A DNA stretch of 64,000 nt from Euryarchaeota archaeon TMED117 (GTDB lineage Archaea > Thermoplasmatota > Poseidoniia > Poseidoniales > Poseidoniaceae). Where the stretch lies: positions 1 through 64,000 of the forward strand of contig NHFS02000013.1 of the NCBI GenBank assembly GCA_002171315.2. Direction: 5' to 3'. Shown here piece after piece: positions 1-8,446 of the stretch. Under the pieces are notes generated by a model. The model did no database searches, was not told the origin of the DNA, and worked only from the letters and a program-made list of their open reading frames with translations. Each line of letters begins with the position of its first letter. The stretch's first letter is position 1. The translations under genes and the position numbers were made by a program.

Positions 1-3000
1 ACTCCTTCTGACCGTATTGCTGGGGCAAGAAAAGCAGTTTGGAGAACACCTACGTTCTCTGCCGTTCTTCTTGTACTGATCATGCTCACAGGTCAACAAT
101 TGACCTATGGGTTGGATTCTGCAATACCAAGTAACTCCCCTGCTGAGGGGGACCTTGACGAAGATTTCTACTATACTATACCTGATATTATGCGTTGGGA
201 TGACCTTGGCGTATCTATTCTCGATAGCCGTGACTACGAAGCCTTCGGTGGGCGCTCTTACTTGGGTTCCTTTGGAAGTGGATTTAACGGCGTTCACTGG
301 AACGAAGCATTTGATTGGTTAGCAGAACAAGATACGAATGAGTCCTACTCTGATCGACCTGCGTTCGTTTCCTGGTGGGATTATGGGTTCCAAGCTTTGA
401 ATACAGGAGAACATCCATCTGTTTCTGACAACTTCCAAAGCGGTATTCCTGCATCAGGTAACATGCTTCTTGCACGAAGTCAAACCGATTTGGTTGCTAT
501 GTTTATTCAACACCTTGCTGGCGGAGATCTTGCCTACAACATCAATCACGGAGATGGAGAACGAACCTTCACTCCTGGATTCGAACTGATATTGGATGAA
601 TTCTTGAACGAATCTCAAATCGATGAACTCAACCTTATCATGACTCAATCTGGAAAGGATATGGACCAAATGGCAGATGTAGTTGCTGACCACTCATATG
701 AGGTCTTCAAAAGCAAGGGTGATACATACATGGCGCGAGGATTCCCTCTTGACTCAAATGGAATTCCTGACAAAGACCTTGGCCTTCACTACCGTGTTTG
801 GTCCGGTGGCGAAATTATTCCTTGTGACAGCACCTTCAGTGACTACTGTTACAACGATGACTTCGACAGCGAACAATCTGCAAACAGTACATTCAGCAAT
901 AACGCAGATGTAAGTGAAGATGTCGTTAACTCTGTTACGCATTACACGTTTGGTGAATACTGGTACACCTCTGATCTTGTCGAAGAGTACACTTCCGTTT
1001 CAACGGGTCTTCACCGTGCAAACTCTCACATTGCAATGACAGTACAACTCCTAACTAACGGCTTGTCTGAAGAACAAATCATTGACTTCTACACCGCTAT
1101 CATCAAGATGGATGGATACGAAGTACAAGATTACGAAGGCGCTCCTGGCGAAACAATCACACGTAACCACGAAATTCGATATTTCGCTGTAGACGATAAA
1201 CTGTATCCACGTGCTGGTCGATACAACTCCGATGCTGGCTACAATGGTGGGCGACCTCTCGGTATCTTTGGCGCACCTACAATCCTTTCAGGACAAGATT
1301 TCAACACATTCACAAGTGAAGTGTACGAAACTGTTCGTGGCGATGAACCAATCCGTGAATTATCACGAGAAGAAGTAGATGCTGCAATGCTCAAGGATGT
1401 ACTTGACCAACAGTCTGGTGCTGACATCGATCCGCTTCAGGTGGATGATATCAGAGTAGATCATCTACCAGAATTCTTTGACACAATGCTTGCCCGTTCC
1501 TATGTCGGTTACGGTGCATCAACGCTTGGTGCCGATGCTGGATCTACAAATCCACAGCCGAAACAACAACTTCTATCCTCTGATGTAGGTACGAATTTCC
1601 TCCAACAAGCATACCCTCTTCCAGGTGCAATGATGAATCACTTTGTTATTGCAAACTGGTACAGTCCTAACGAAACATCAATCACGTTGAATCAAGCACG
1701 AACAGGTGTCGATATTTATGCAAATGCTGATGTTAAGATCATGAAGTACTATTCAGGTGCTGAAATTGAAGGTACTGTGTACATGGAGGACGAAGAAATT
1801 GGTTTGCCAAATACCCGAATTCTAATCGAAAGAGATGCATTTTCTGGAGAGGATGCAATTGACGGTGATGACGATACCTACTGGATTCCAATTGGATTCA
1901 CAGATACGGATGAGAACGGAGATTGGAGCTTTATTGCACCTGCTGGGCGAATTCGAGTAAGTGCTTTTGCTGGTATTTATGATGATACTGAAGCGATTCA
2001 AACAGTTCAAACCGGTGAATACCAAAGTGGTCTCGGCGACTTGTTGACAGATGTTAACACTGAACGTGAGGTCTATGCGATTACCGCTATTCTCGGTCAA
2101 GTTGCAAACATGACTTGGCTAGGTGAATCCACACTCAACGTCACTGGAGCACAAGCTGATCGTTTAGAGGACGTTACTGAAGAGATGAACATTGAAGTCG
2201 AAGGTAGCGGTGTATCCGGTACTGTTGATTGGTCTGGATTCGGCGATTTCGCTGGAGAGCCTCTTGTTGAAACCGATTTCATTCTGAGAAACATTTGGTC
2301 TATGACAGAGAACTACACATTGACTACAACCAATGGTTCATTCGATAGTGAAGAATCTCGAGTTATACAAGGAACTGGTGAGGTAACCTTCTCTGATGTT
2401 GGTAGCTTCACAAGCGATGGTGTTGCACTTGCTTACAACTTCACAGGTAACTTTACTCGTGAAATTGGCGATAATCGTGTTTACTCTGGAAATGGAACAT
2501 GGGTTGGAATAGGTACGCTTGAGGCTTCATGGTTAACGCATGATAATGCATCACTGCCTTGCGGTGAAAACGAAACCATGCCTGCCAATGCCTCGTTGTG
2601 TCTCCTCTCAACAGGTACTGAATTCTCAACATACCTCCTCGATGGGGAAGTTCAAGCGAATGGACGATTGACATCACAAGGTGTCAGCAGCCTCAAGAAG
2701 GAACTTGTGGGTGAGACATTCGAAGGAACTGGATCATTCGATGGTATTGGTACACTCAACGGAACTGGTCTCTTCATAGGACCTGGATTCTTTAGTGGAG
2801 ATCTCGTAAGTCCTGGTTCTTTCTACATGACTGGGATTTTGCCAGGAATATACAATATGATTGCAGTTATGCCAAATGGCAGAGAAATCCTATTGCCTGA
2901 TCCAGTTACTGTCGGTCTTGAACCAACATACGATCTTGCAATGACATTACCTGCATCACAGATATCGGACACTCTGTTGACCATGGATGGAGATGTTCTT

Positions 3001-6000
3001 GCGTACCAAGAACTCGAACTAATCGATGTTGAACTCGGTGAGGAATCTCTGATTTCCTTGACTTCTGGTGAAGATGGAAATGTATCATATGGTCCAATTA
3101 CATCTGGATTCTACTATCTGAGAGTTGACCTTGATGAAGATGGTTTCTATGAAATGAATCAAACGATTCAAGTCTTTGACGACCCAATGAATATCACATT
3201 CGACCTTGGTGTTCCTCAGATGTATGACGTTACAATTACACTCAACGGTCCTGCTGGTTTCGATGTATCTAATCGAACTGTGAACTTGACAGATCCTCTT
3301 GGATTACTACCACTCGATATGGTATCTGACGAGAATGGAGTTGTTGTCATCGAGTTACCTATTGGTGAATGGGAAGTTAGCGATAGTTCTGATGAAGATT
3401 ACATTCTAATCGAAGAATTCTCTGTTGTCGATACAGATGTTACTCTTGACCTGACATACTCGACTTCAGTATGGGTCAATGGTTCAATCGATGCTCCGAA
3501 CACAGCCGGATTTACTTACGAGGAATGGTTTGCTCTTCCTGATGAACAGAAATTGTATGAGAATGCAAGTTCCGTCCCTGTTCGTTTCCATGGAAACAAT
3601 CTTGAGTTTACTGCTGTGACTGATCAATTCGGAGAATTCAGTCAACGACTTCCATCTGGATTGACGTTCAACATTAACGCTGCGAGTTCGGTCTCTACAT
3701 TCTCTGCTGGCGGTCTTGTGACAGTTGTTGAAGAGATGGCTCCACTCGATGCAATGATATTGGCACCAACAGTTGAGGTCATCGGAAATGTATACCTTTT
3801 CAATAACGAAACCCCATGGAATCAAGATATCCCTGAATTCGAACCTGTAGAAATTTATGCGACTTCTGGAGACGGTGTTGTCTGGAAGACTCTTACAGAT
3901 GTTTCTGGTGTGTTCCAAACTCAATTGTTGAATGGAACTTGGTCTTTCAGCATTCCTGAGGCAGCATACAATGCAGGAACAGTGACTGATTATTCAGTAA
4001 TTGTCGCTGATGGAATGAACCCACAACCGGTTGAATTGATTACCAATCCAGCCAACAGTACAGTCGTTCTCAACGTCTTCACCGACCTTGGCGACAGTGT
4101 GTTCGAGAACGGTACTGCGATTCGTCCAGATATACAATTGATCCCAGTATCACAGATTGGTGAGCAAGTTAACTTAACCTCCTCTGATTATTCAGAAGAC
4201 GGTATTGTTGAAGCGGTTCTAAGTCCTGGTATCTATGCAATACAAACCAATCACCTTGATGCTGCGGATGAAAATGCTTCTGATGCTAGCTTAGAATTCA
4301 ATGGAGTTCTCGATGTTATCGCTATTGGGCTTAATGGACCTGAAGATGCCATCGTTGTTCCAATCGTTGATGAATGGAGAGTTACAGGTAGCATATCTTG
4401 GATGAATGGATCTGCAATGGTCGAGAACATCCTCCTCGCATCCGCTGATGGAACAGGATATGTTCCACTAAATGTTGATGAAAACGGAACCTTCGCTGAA
4501 TATGTGCCTACAGGAGATTATGTTATCGTCGTGGCCCCTATGTTAAACGCTGATGGTATCATGGAATCATTGCGAATGCCAATCACAGTCGATTCAGATT
4601 CTTCGCAGCGAATCGATCTCAACATGAGTATGATCGAAACCGTTGAGGTCTCACTCACACTCATGGAATCTGGAACCAATCAAACATTGATTGGAAAAGA
4701 AATCGTATTGGTAAGTCACGATGGATTCGGTAACATCACAATGAATCCAACCGATGCTGATGGTAATGCTACACAAATGCTGATGCCTGGTACATGGAGT
4801 CTCTTCATGAACGAGACTGCTGCACAACGTGTTTGGTCACTCGACACTTCGAGTTCCCCTCAATCGTTTACTGAAAACACAAGCCTAGGAATGGTGTATG
4901 CCGATCTTGAAGTCGAAATTGGCGGAAAAGCATTCTGGGATGTTGATGAAGATGACATAGGAGATATTAATGAAGGCGTTGAAGGTGCGAATGTAACCAT
5001 TCAAGGTGGAAGTCTTGATACAGTCATCCAAACCAATGAAAACGGTGTTTGGAGCCTCTATGTACCAATTCTTGAAAATTACACAGTTTCTGTCGCAAAG
5101 GATGGATTTGGTGTTGTCAATTATGATGATAACAATTCAGGATTCTACGTCGTCGGAGGCGAGCCACTGTCACAAGATATTGAAATGGCTGCTGCGCAAG
5201 TGACCGTTACAGGAAGTGTCACTGATATCCTCGATTCTGATCGTCTTGATGGTGCAAGTATTGTTCTTTACGGAACTGCGGAAAACCAAGAAGAAATGAT
5301 TAACGTCACAGGTACCTATGCAGCGGACGAATTAACCTTCACTCAATCGCTCGAGCCAGGGCAATGGGTTGTTGTCGTATCTGAAGCAGATGCTCCGTTT
5401 AACGGCGGTGGAATTGCAATTGGTATTCTCGATGCAGCAGTACAAGATGGTGGTACAGTTGACCTTGTTATGAGCAAGGGTGGTTGGATTGACGTCAATA
5501 CTCAATTCACGTCATTCAGCTTGCAACCATTCAATGCAGGTACAGATAACGCTTCTTCCCCAGTTCAATCTGTTGTGGAAGTTGAAATCGATCTTGGTGA
5601 AGGACAAGTATGGAACATGCCTCTCAACTCAGATGGTACGCTTGAAGTCTTACTCCCTTCAGGTTCAGCATCTTTCTCTTCTGAATTCACAACAGTTCAA
5701 AGAGACCTGACAATGAACTACAGTTCAGGAGTCTCAATTGAGAATGGCGATGAAGGTCGAACTTCGATTATGCTTTCATACAACAGAAAGACCAACAGTG
5801 ATCTCACACTTGGCGTTAATAATGTCGTGAACGTAACTGGTCTTACAAACGAAAACAGAGAGATGACAGCCACAATTTTGACCGATGATGATGCGAACTA
5901 CTCAACCATTGAATTTGATGTTCTCGCAACATACGAAGGAACAGAAATTATGGATACGTTCGCAGTTACCGGTACAGTAACTGTTTCACCTGACCAAGAT

Positions 6001-7005
6001 GATTGGAGTCTTGAATTCTACAATGGCAGTGCATGGGTTGATTCAATTGACCTCTCACTCGGTATTGGTGATGTTGATGCAAATGCAACAATGAATGGGA
6101 CAGTTCAAGCAAGAATCACTCTTCCATCGGTTGAAGATGCTTGGCATCTCGATAATGGACACAGTTTGAATGTCCGCTTCATGGCAGATACTGGAGACAT
6201 GACTGAAGTGTCCCTCAAGGTTGCAGTTCCGCAATACTTTGCATTCAATACAACGGATGTAAGTGAAACTGTTGGTGTATCGCCCGCTGGCTCGACTATT
6301 GCGGGATTAACGATCAATAACAACGGTAACGGCGATGATACGTTCACTTACGAAGTCCTTGACAACCTTCCCGAAGGATGGACAGTCAGTCCGATGAATG
6401 ATGCTACAACCATTGCAAAGGGTAACATGCGAGATTTGGCATTTACAGTTTCATCTGATGCAACTTTCGAAAGTGGTGAAGTACTCATGACCGTTCGAAT
6501 TACCAGCGAAAACGGTGAATCCCAAGACGTTGAGATCACGATTGAATCCGCAAGAATTTCATTATCATTCGACGATGATAAGACTCTGTCAAGAAGCAAT
6601 AGCTTTGCTGACGTAGATCCGAACATTGTCGTGATTGTTATTGAAAACACTGGGCTACGTACAGCTAGTGAAGTTACAGTCTTCCTAACCCCTTCAGGTG
6701 GACAAGAAGAAAACCGTACTCTACCTGTTCCTGCTCTTGGTTCACAAGACTTCGAGTTCTCACTACCAGCAGCATCTCAAGGTATTGAGAGATATGATGT
6801 TCGAGTAGAAGTGAGCGGTGATGATGCAAACTTCACAACTGGCGAATTACCAAATGAGGACTTCGGAATTGAATACATCGTTCAAGGTTCGGATGAGGAA
6901 GACAGTTCATTGATTCTCGTCGCAATTGTAGCGTTGATTATCATTATCCTTTACTTTGGTATCAAGGCGGCACGATCACGCGGCGGCTCAGGCACTCGAT
7001 TCTGA
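1..7005 (+). CDS. aglB: STT3/AglB-type oligosaccharyltransferase, C-terminal part with giant extracytoplasmic tail (5' truncated)
   Basis: The reading frame is open to the left edge, so the true start and most membrane helices lie outside the window; 2,334 residues are visible. The first residues contain the end of a hydrophobic helix (AVLLVLIMLTG). The STT3 signature WWDYG follows at nt 373-387 in the context FVSWWDYGFQALNTG. The segment IRYFAVDDKLYP (about nt 1171-1208) resembles the conserved block after the catalytic region in archaeal AglB. AglB transfers lipid-linked glycans to Asn in N-x-S/T on the outer membrane face. From about nt 1740 the protein continues as many beta-sandwich modules resembling carboxypeptidase-regulatory/CNA-B folds. 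A NEW3-like domain lies near nt 6230-6560, then a terminal helix (LILVAIVALIIIILYFGI) and a basic tail. AglB tails are normally a few hundred residues, so this one is exceptional. The OST call rests on WWDYG and its context; the tail's role is unknown. Confidence 0.8.
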   Translation, partial: TPSDRIAGARKAVWRTPTFSAVLLVLIMLTGQQLTYGLDSAIPSNSPAEGDLDEDFYYTIPDIMRWDDLGVSILDSRDYEAFGGRSYLGSFGSGFNGVHWNEAFDWLAEQDTNESYSDRPAFVSWWDYGFQALNTGEHPSVSDNFQSGIPASGNMLLARSQTDLVAMFIQHLAGGDLAYNINHGDGERTFTPGFELILDEFLNESQIDELNLIMTQSGKDMDQMADVVADHSYEVFKSKGDTYMARGFPLDSNGIPDKDLGLHYRVWSGGEIIPCDSTFSDYCYNDDFDSEQSANSTFSNNADVSEDVVNSVTHYTFGEYWYTSDLVEEYTSVSTGLHRANSHIAMTVQLLTNGLSEEQIIDFYTAIIKMDGYEVQDYEGAPGETITRNHEIRYFAVDDKLYPRAGRYNSDAGYNGGRPLGIFGAPTILSGQDFNTFTSEVYETVRGDEPIRELSREEVDAAMLKDVLDQQSGADIDPLQVDDIRVDHLPEFFDTMLARSYVGYGASTLGADAGSTNPQPKQQLLSSDVGTNFLQQAYPLPGAMMNHFVIANWYSPNETSITLNQARTGVDIYANADVKIMKYYSGAEIEGTVYMEDEEIGLPNTRILIERDAFSGEDAIDGDDDTYWIPIGFTDTDENGDWSFIAPAGRIRVSAFAGIYDDTEAIQTVQTGEYQSGLGDLLTDVNTEREVYAITAILGQVANMTWLGESTLNVTGAQADRLEDVTEEMNIEVEGSGVSGTVDWSGFGDFAGEPLVETDFILRNIWSMTENYTLTTTNGSFDSEESRVIQGTGEVTFSDVGSFTSDGVALAYNFTGNFTREIGDNRVYSGNGTWVGIGTLEASWLTHDNASLPCGENETMPANASLCLLSTGTEFSTYLLDGEVQANGRLTSQGVSSLKKELVGETFEGTGSFDGIGTLNGTGLFIGPGFFSGDLVSPGSFYMTGILPGIYNMIAVMPNGREILLPDPVTVGLEPTYDLAMTLPASQISDTLLTMDGDVLAYQELELIDVELGEESLISLTSGEDGNVSYGPITSGFYYLRVDLDEDGFYEMNQTIQVFDDPMNITFDLGVPQMYDVTITLNGPAGFDVSNRTVNLTDPLGLLPLDMVSDENGVVVIELPIGEWEVSDSSDEDYILIEEFSVVDTDVTLDLTYSTSVWVNGSIDAPNTAGFTYEEWFALPDEQKLYENASSVPVRFHGNNLEFTAVTDQFGEFSQRLPSGLTFNINAASSVSTFSAGGLVTVVEEMAPLDAMILAPTVEVIGNVYLFNNETPWNQDIPEFEPVEIYATSGDGVVWKTLTDVSGVFQTQLLNGTWSFSIPEAAYNAGTVTDYSVIVADGMNPQPVELITNPANSTVVLNVFTDLGDSVFENGTAIRPDIQLIPVSQIGEQVNLTSSDYSEDGIVEAVLSPGIYAIQTNHLDAADENASDASLEFNGVLDVIAIGLNGPEDAIVVPIVDEWRVTGSISWMNGSAMVENILLASADGTGYVPLNVDENGTFAEYVPTGDYVIVVAPMLNADGIMESLRMPITVDSDSSQRIDLNMSMIETVEVSLTLMESGTNQTLIGKEIVLVSHDGFGNITMNPTDADGNATQMLMPGTWSLFMNETAAQRVWSLDTSSSPQSFTENTSLGMVYADLEVEIGGKAFWDVDEDDIGDINEGVEGANVTIQGGSLDTVIQTNENGVWSLYVPILENYTVSVAKDGFGVVNYDDNNSGFYVVGGEPLSQDIEMAAAQVTVTGSVTDILDSDRLDGASIVLYGTAENQEEMINVTGTYAADELTFTQSLEPGQWVVVVSEADAPFNGGGIAIGILDAAVQDGGTVDLVMSKGGWIDVNTQFTSFSLQPFNAGTDNASSPVQSVVEVEIDLGEGQVWNMPLNSDGTLEVLLPSGSASFSSEFTTVQRDLTMNYSSGVSIENGDEGRTSIMLSYNRKTNSDLTLGVNNVVNVTGLTNENREMTATILTDDDANYSTIEFDVLATYEGTEIMDTFAVTGTVTVSPDQDDWSLEFYNGSAWVDSIDLSLGIGDVDANATMNGTVQARITLPSVEDAWHLDNGHSLNVRFMADTGDMTEVSLKVAVPQYFAFNTTDVSETVGVSPAGSTIAGLTINNNGNGDDTFTYEVLDNLPEGWTVSPMNDATTIAKGNMRDLAFTVSSDATFESGEVLMTVRITSENGESQDVEITIESARISLSFDDDKTLSRSNSFADVDPNIVVIVIENTGLRTASEVTVFLTPSGGQEENRTLPVPALGSQDFEFSLPAASQGIERYDVRVEVSGDDANFTTGELPNEDFGIEYIVQGSDEEDSSLILVAIVALIIIILYFGIKAARSRGGSGTRF

Positions 7006-7039
7006 TACGTAGGAAGACAAGGTTTGATACCATAAGAGC

Positions 7040-7053
7040 CCCACCTCGGTGGG
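7040..7053 (+). promoter_or_regulatory. Small hairpin overlapping the RBS of the downstream subtilisin
   Basis: CCCAC (7040-7044) and GTGGG (7049-7053) can pair around the loop CTCG. The right arm is part of the purine-rich GGTGGGAGG that serves as ribosome binding site for the ATG at 7060. Pairing would hide part of that site. The structure is short (5 bp) and could be fortuitous; it might instead mark the 3' end of the upstream transcript. Confidence 0.3.
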
Positions 7054-7059
7054 AGGAAG

Positions 7060-8265
7060 ATGGAGGAACTTCAAGGATTAGAATTGCTCCCTGAACCAGG
7101 AGAGCCCAGAATTCTATCCGCGATTGACCCCAGTACTCGAGGTTTTCAAGATCAATGGAGGGCTGAAGTAACTGGATGGGCGCCTGTAATTCCGGAGCCA
7201 GTTTCAATCCGGCCAAGAAGAATGTTTTCCGTTATTTCTGGTACAGTCATTGCCTTAGTAATGGCACTCATCGTAGTTCTCTGGCAATCGGACCTTCTTC
7301 TTTTGGAATTGCCTCCACCTTCATCGGAGTGGGCTTTCGAAAATACGAACATTCGAGACTTACAACAAGACGGTCTGACTGGTGATGATGTAAGACTCTG
7401 CATGGTCGATACCGGAATTTCCCTTTCTCACTCCGCTCTTGCAGGAACTATGGTTGAGTTCAAGGACTTCGTAGGTAGCGAAGTGTCTCCAGTTGATTAT
7501 GGTTCGATTTCACACGGTACACTCATGGCAGGTCTTCTGATTTCCTCAGGATATCAAGACGGTATTGCACAGGGGATTACCCTTGGAATGGCAGCAGCTC
7601 TAAGTGCAGATGGTGATGAAAATACAGGTTCTGAGTCAAGAGTCGCTTCTGCTATCAGGTGGTGTATTTTCGACTTTGAAGCAGATATTATCTCGCTTTC
7701 ACTAGGAGGTGAACAAAATCAAGAAGCCTCACGAGAAGGCGCAACTGTTTCCGCTACTCGACAAGCACTGGATCTTGGGATATACGTGATTGCAGCAGCA
7801 GGAAATGATGGAGGTTCATCAGACGATGGCTATGTTAGTGCTCCGGGCAACGTCAATCTAGCCATTACAGTTGGTGCATCTGATCGCTTCAATGAAGTAT
7901 GGGCAAAATCTTCTGCAGGAGAGCAAGTTGATTCAGATGGCAACCTAAGGCAATACCCCAACCAGAAGCCGGAATTAACTGCTCCAGGCGTTTCCATTGT
8001 ATCGACTGGAATGAACGATGAATGGTATTCATCGAGTGGAACTTCTGATGCCACGGTATTCGTCGCAGGAGCTCTTGCATTAATTCTTGAAGAACATCCA
8101 GAATTAAAGCGAACAAATGAATCTGGAACCGATTGTATTGAACTCGTAAAATCATCTCTGGCCTCATCACTTTCGCCCGACATGACGCATGATACGCGCA
8201 AAGGATACGGCGTTCTCGATGCTAAAGCATGGATGGATTCTATTCCATCATCAATAGACTGCTGA
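7060..8265 (+). CDS. Membrane-anchored subtilisin-like (S8) serine peptidase
   Basis: 401 residues. A cytoplasmic N terminus of about 54 residues is followed by one hydrophobic helix (about 56-80), placing the peptidase outside the cell. The S8 catalytic set is complete: Asp117 in MVDTGIS, His152 in SHGTLMAG, oxyanion Asn249 in AAAGNDGG and Ser329 in SGTSDAT. Subtilases hydrolyse peptide bonds, usually with broad specificity. No classical I9 propeptide is obvious between the helix and the catalytic domain. The start has a strong upstream GGTGGGAGG. The gene lies 54 nt after the oligosaccharyltransferase and may be cotranscribed with it. Ser followed by Asp rather than Met or Gln (GTSD) is slightly unusual. 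Substrates could be surface proteins or environmental protein; that is inference. Confidence 0.9.
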   Translation: MEELQGLELLPEPGEPRILSAIDPSTRGFQDQWRAEVTGWAPVIPEPVSIRPRRMFSVISGTVIALVMALIVVLWQSDLLLLELPPPSSEWAFENTNIRDLQQDGLTGDDVRLCMVDTGISLSHSALAGTMVEFKDFVGSEVSPVDYGSISHGTLMAGLLISSGYQDGIAQGITLGMAAALSADGDENTGSESRVASAIRWCIFDFEADIISLSLGGEQNQEASREGATVSATRQALDLGIYVIAAAGNDGGSSDDGYVSAPGNVNLAITVGASDRFNEVWAKSSAGEQVDSDGNLRQYPNQKPELTAPGVSIVSTGMNDEWYSSSGTSDATVFVAGALALILEEHPELKRTNESGTDCIELVKSSLASSLSPDMTHDTRKGYGVLDAKAWMDSIPSSIDC

Positions 8266-8446
8266 GCAAAAATGCCACCAGATGAGTAGTTTAATTCTGT
8301 TTCTAATAATGATATTATTATAGTAAAATGATATTATAGAGTGCCTATATTTGATACTTTTAGGTAATTTATGATATTTTAATGACAGTCGGCATGGGCG
8401 CAGTATTATATTCGTTCAGGTTCTCCGAAGGTTTAGAGGAATTGAA
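8266..8446 (+). promoter_or_regulatory. AT-rich intergenic region, probable promoter of the beta-helix protein gene
   Basis: This 181-nt gap is the longest in the window and much more AT-rich than its surroundings. It holds several TATA-like stretches (for example around 8308-8345 and 8372-8383) that could act as archaeal box A elements for the gene starting at 8447. AGAGGAATTGA precedes the ATG. I see no tRNA-like fold, no repeat array and no open frame. The exact promoter cannot be fixed by eye. Confidence 0.4.

Noticed and set aside
3484..3924. Minus-strand open frame of 146 codons
   Set aside because: It sits opposite the OST tail, has no RBS or recognisable domain, and follows the codon structure of the plus-strand gene.
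8266..8446. tRNA or small structured RNA in the AT-rich gap
   Set aside because: No cloverleaf, no TTCGA-type T-loop and no GC-rich stems are visible; the composition fits a promoter region.
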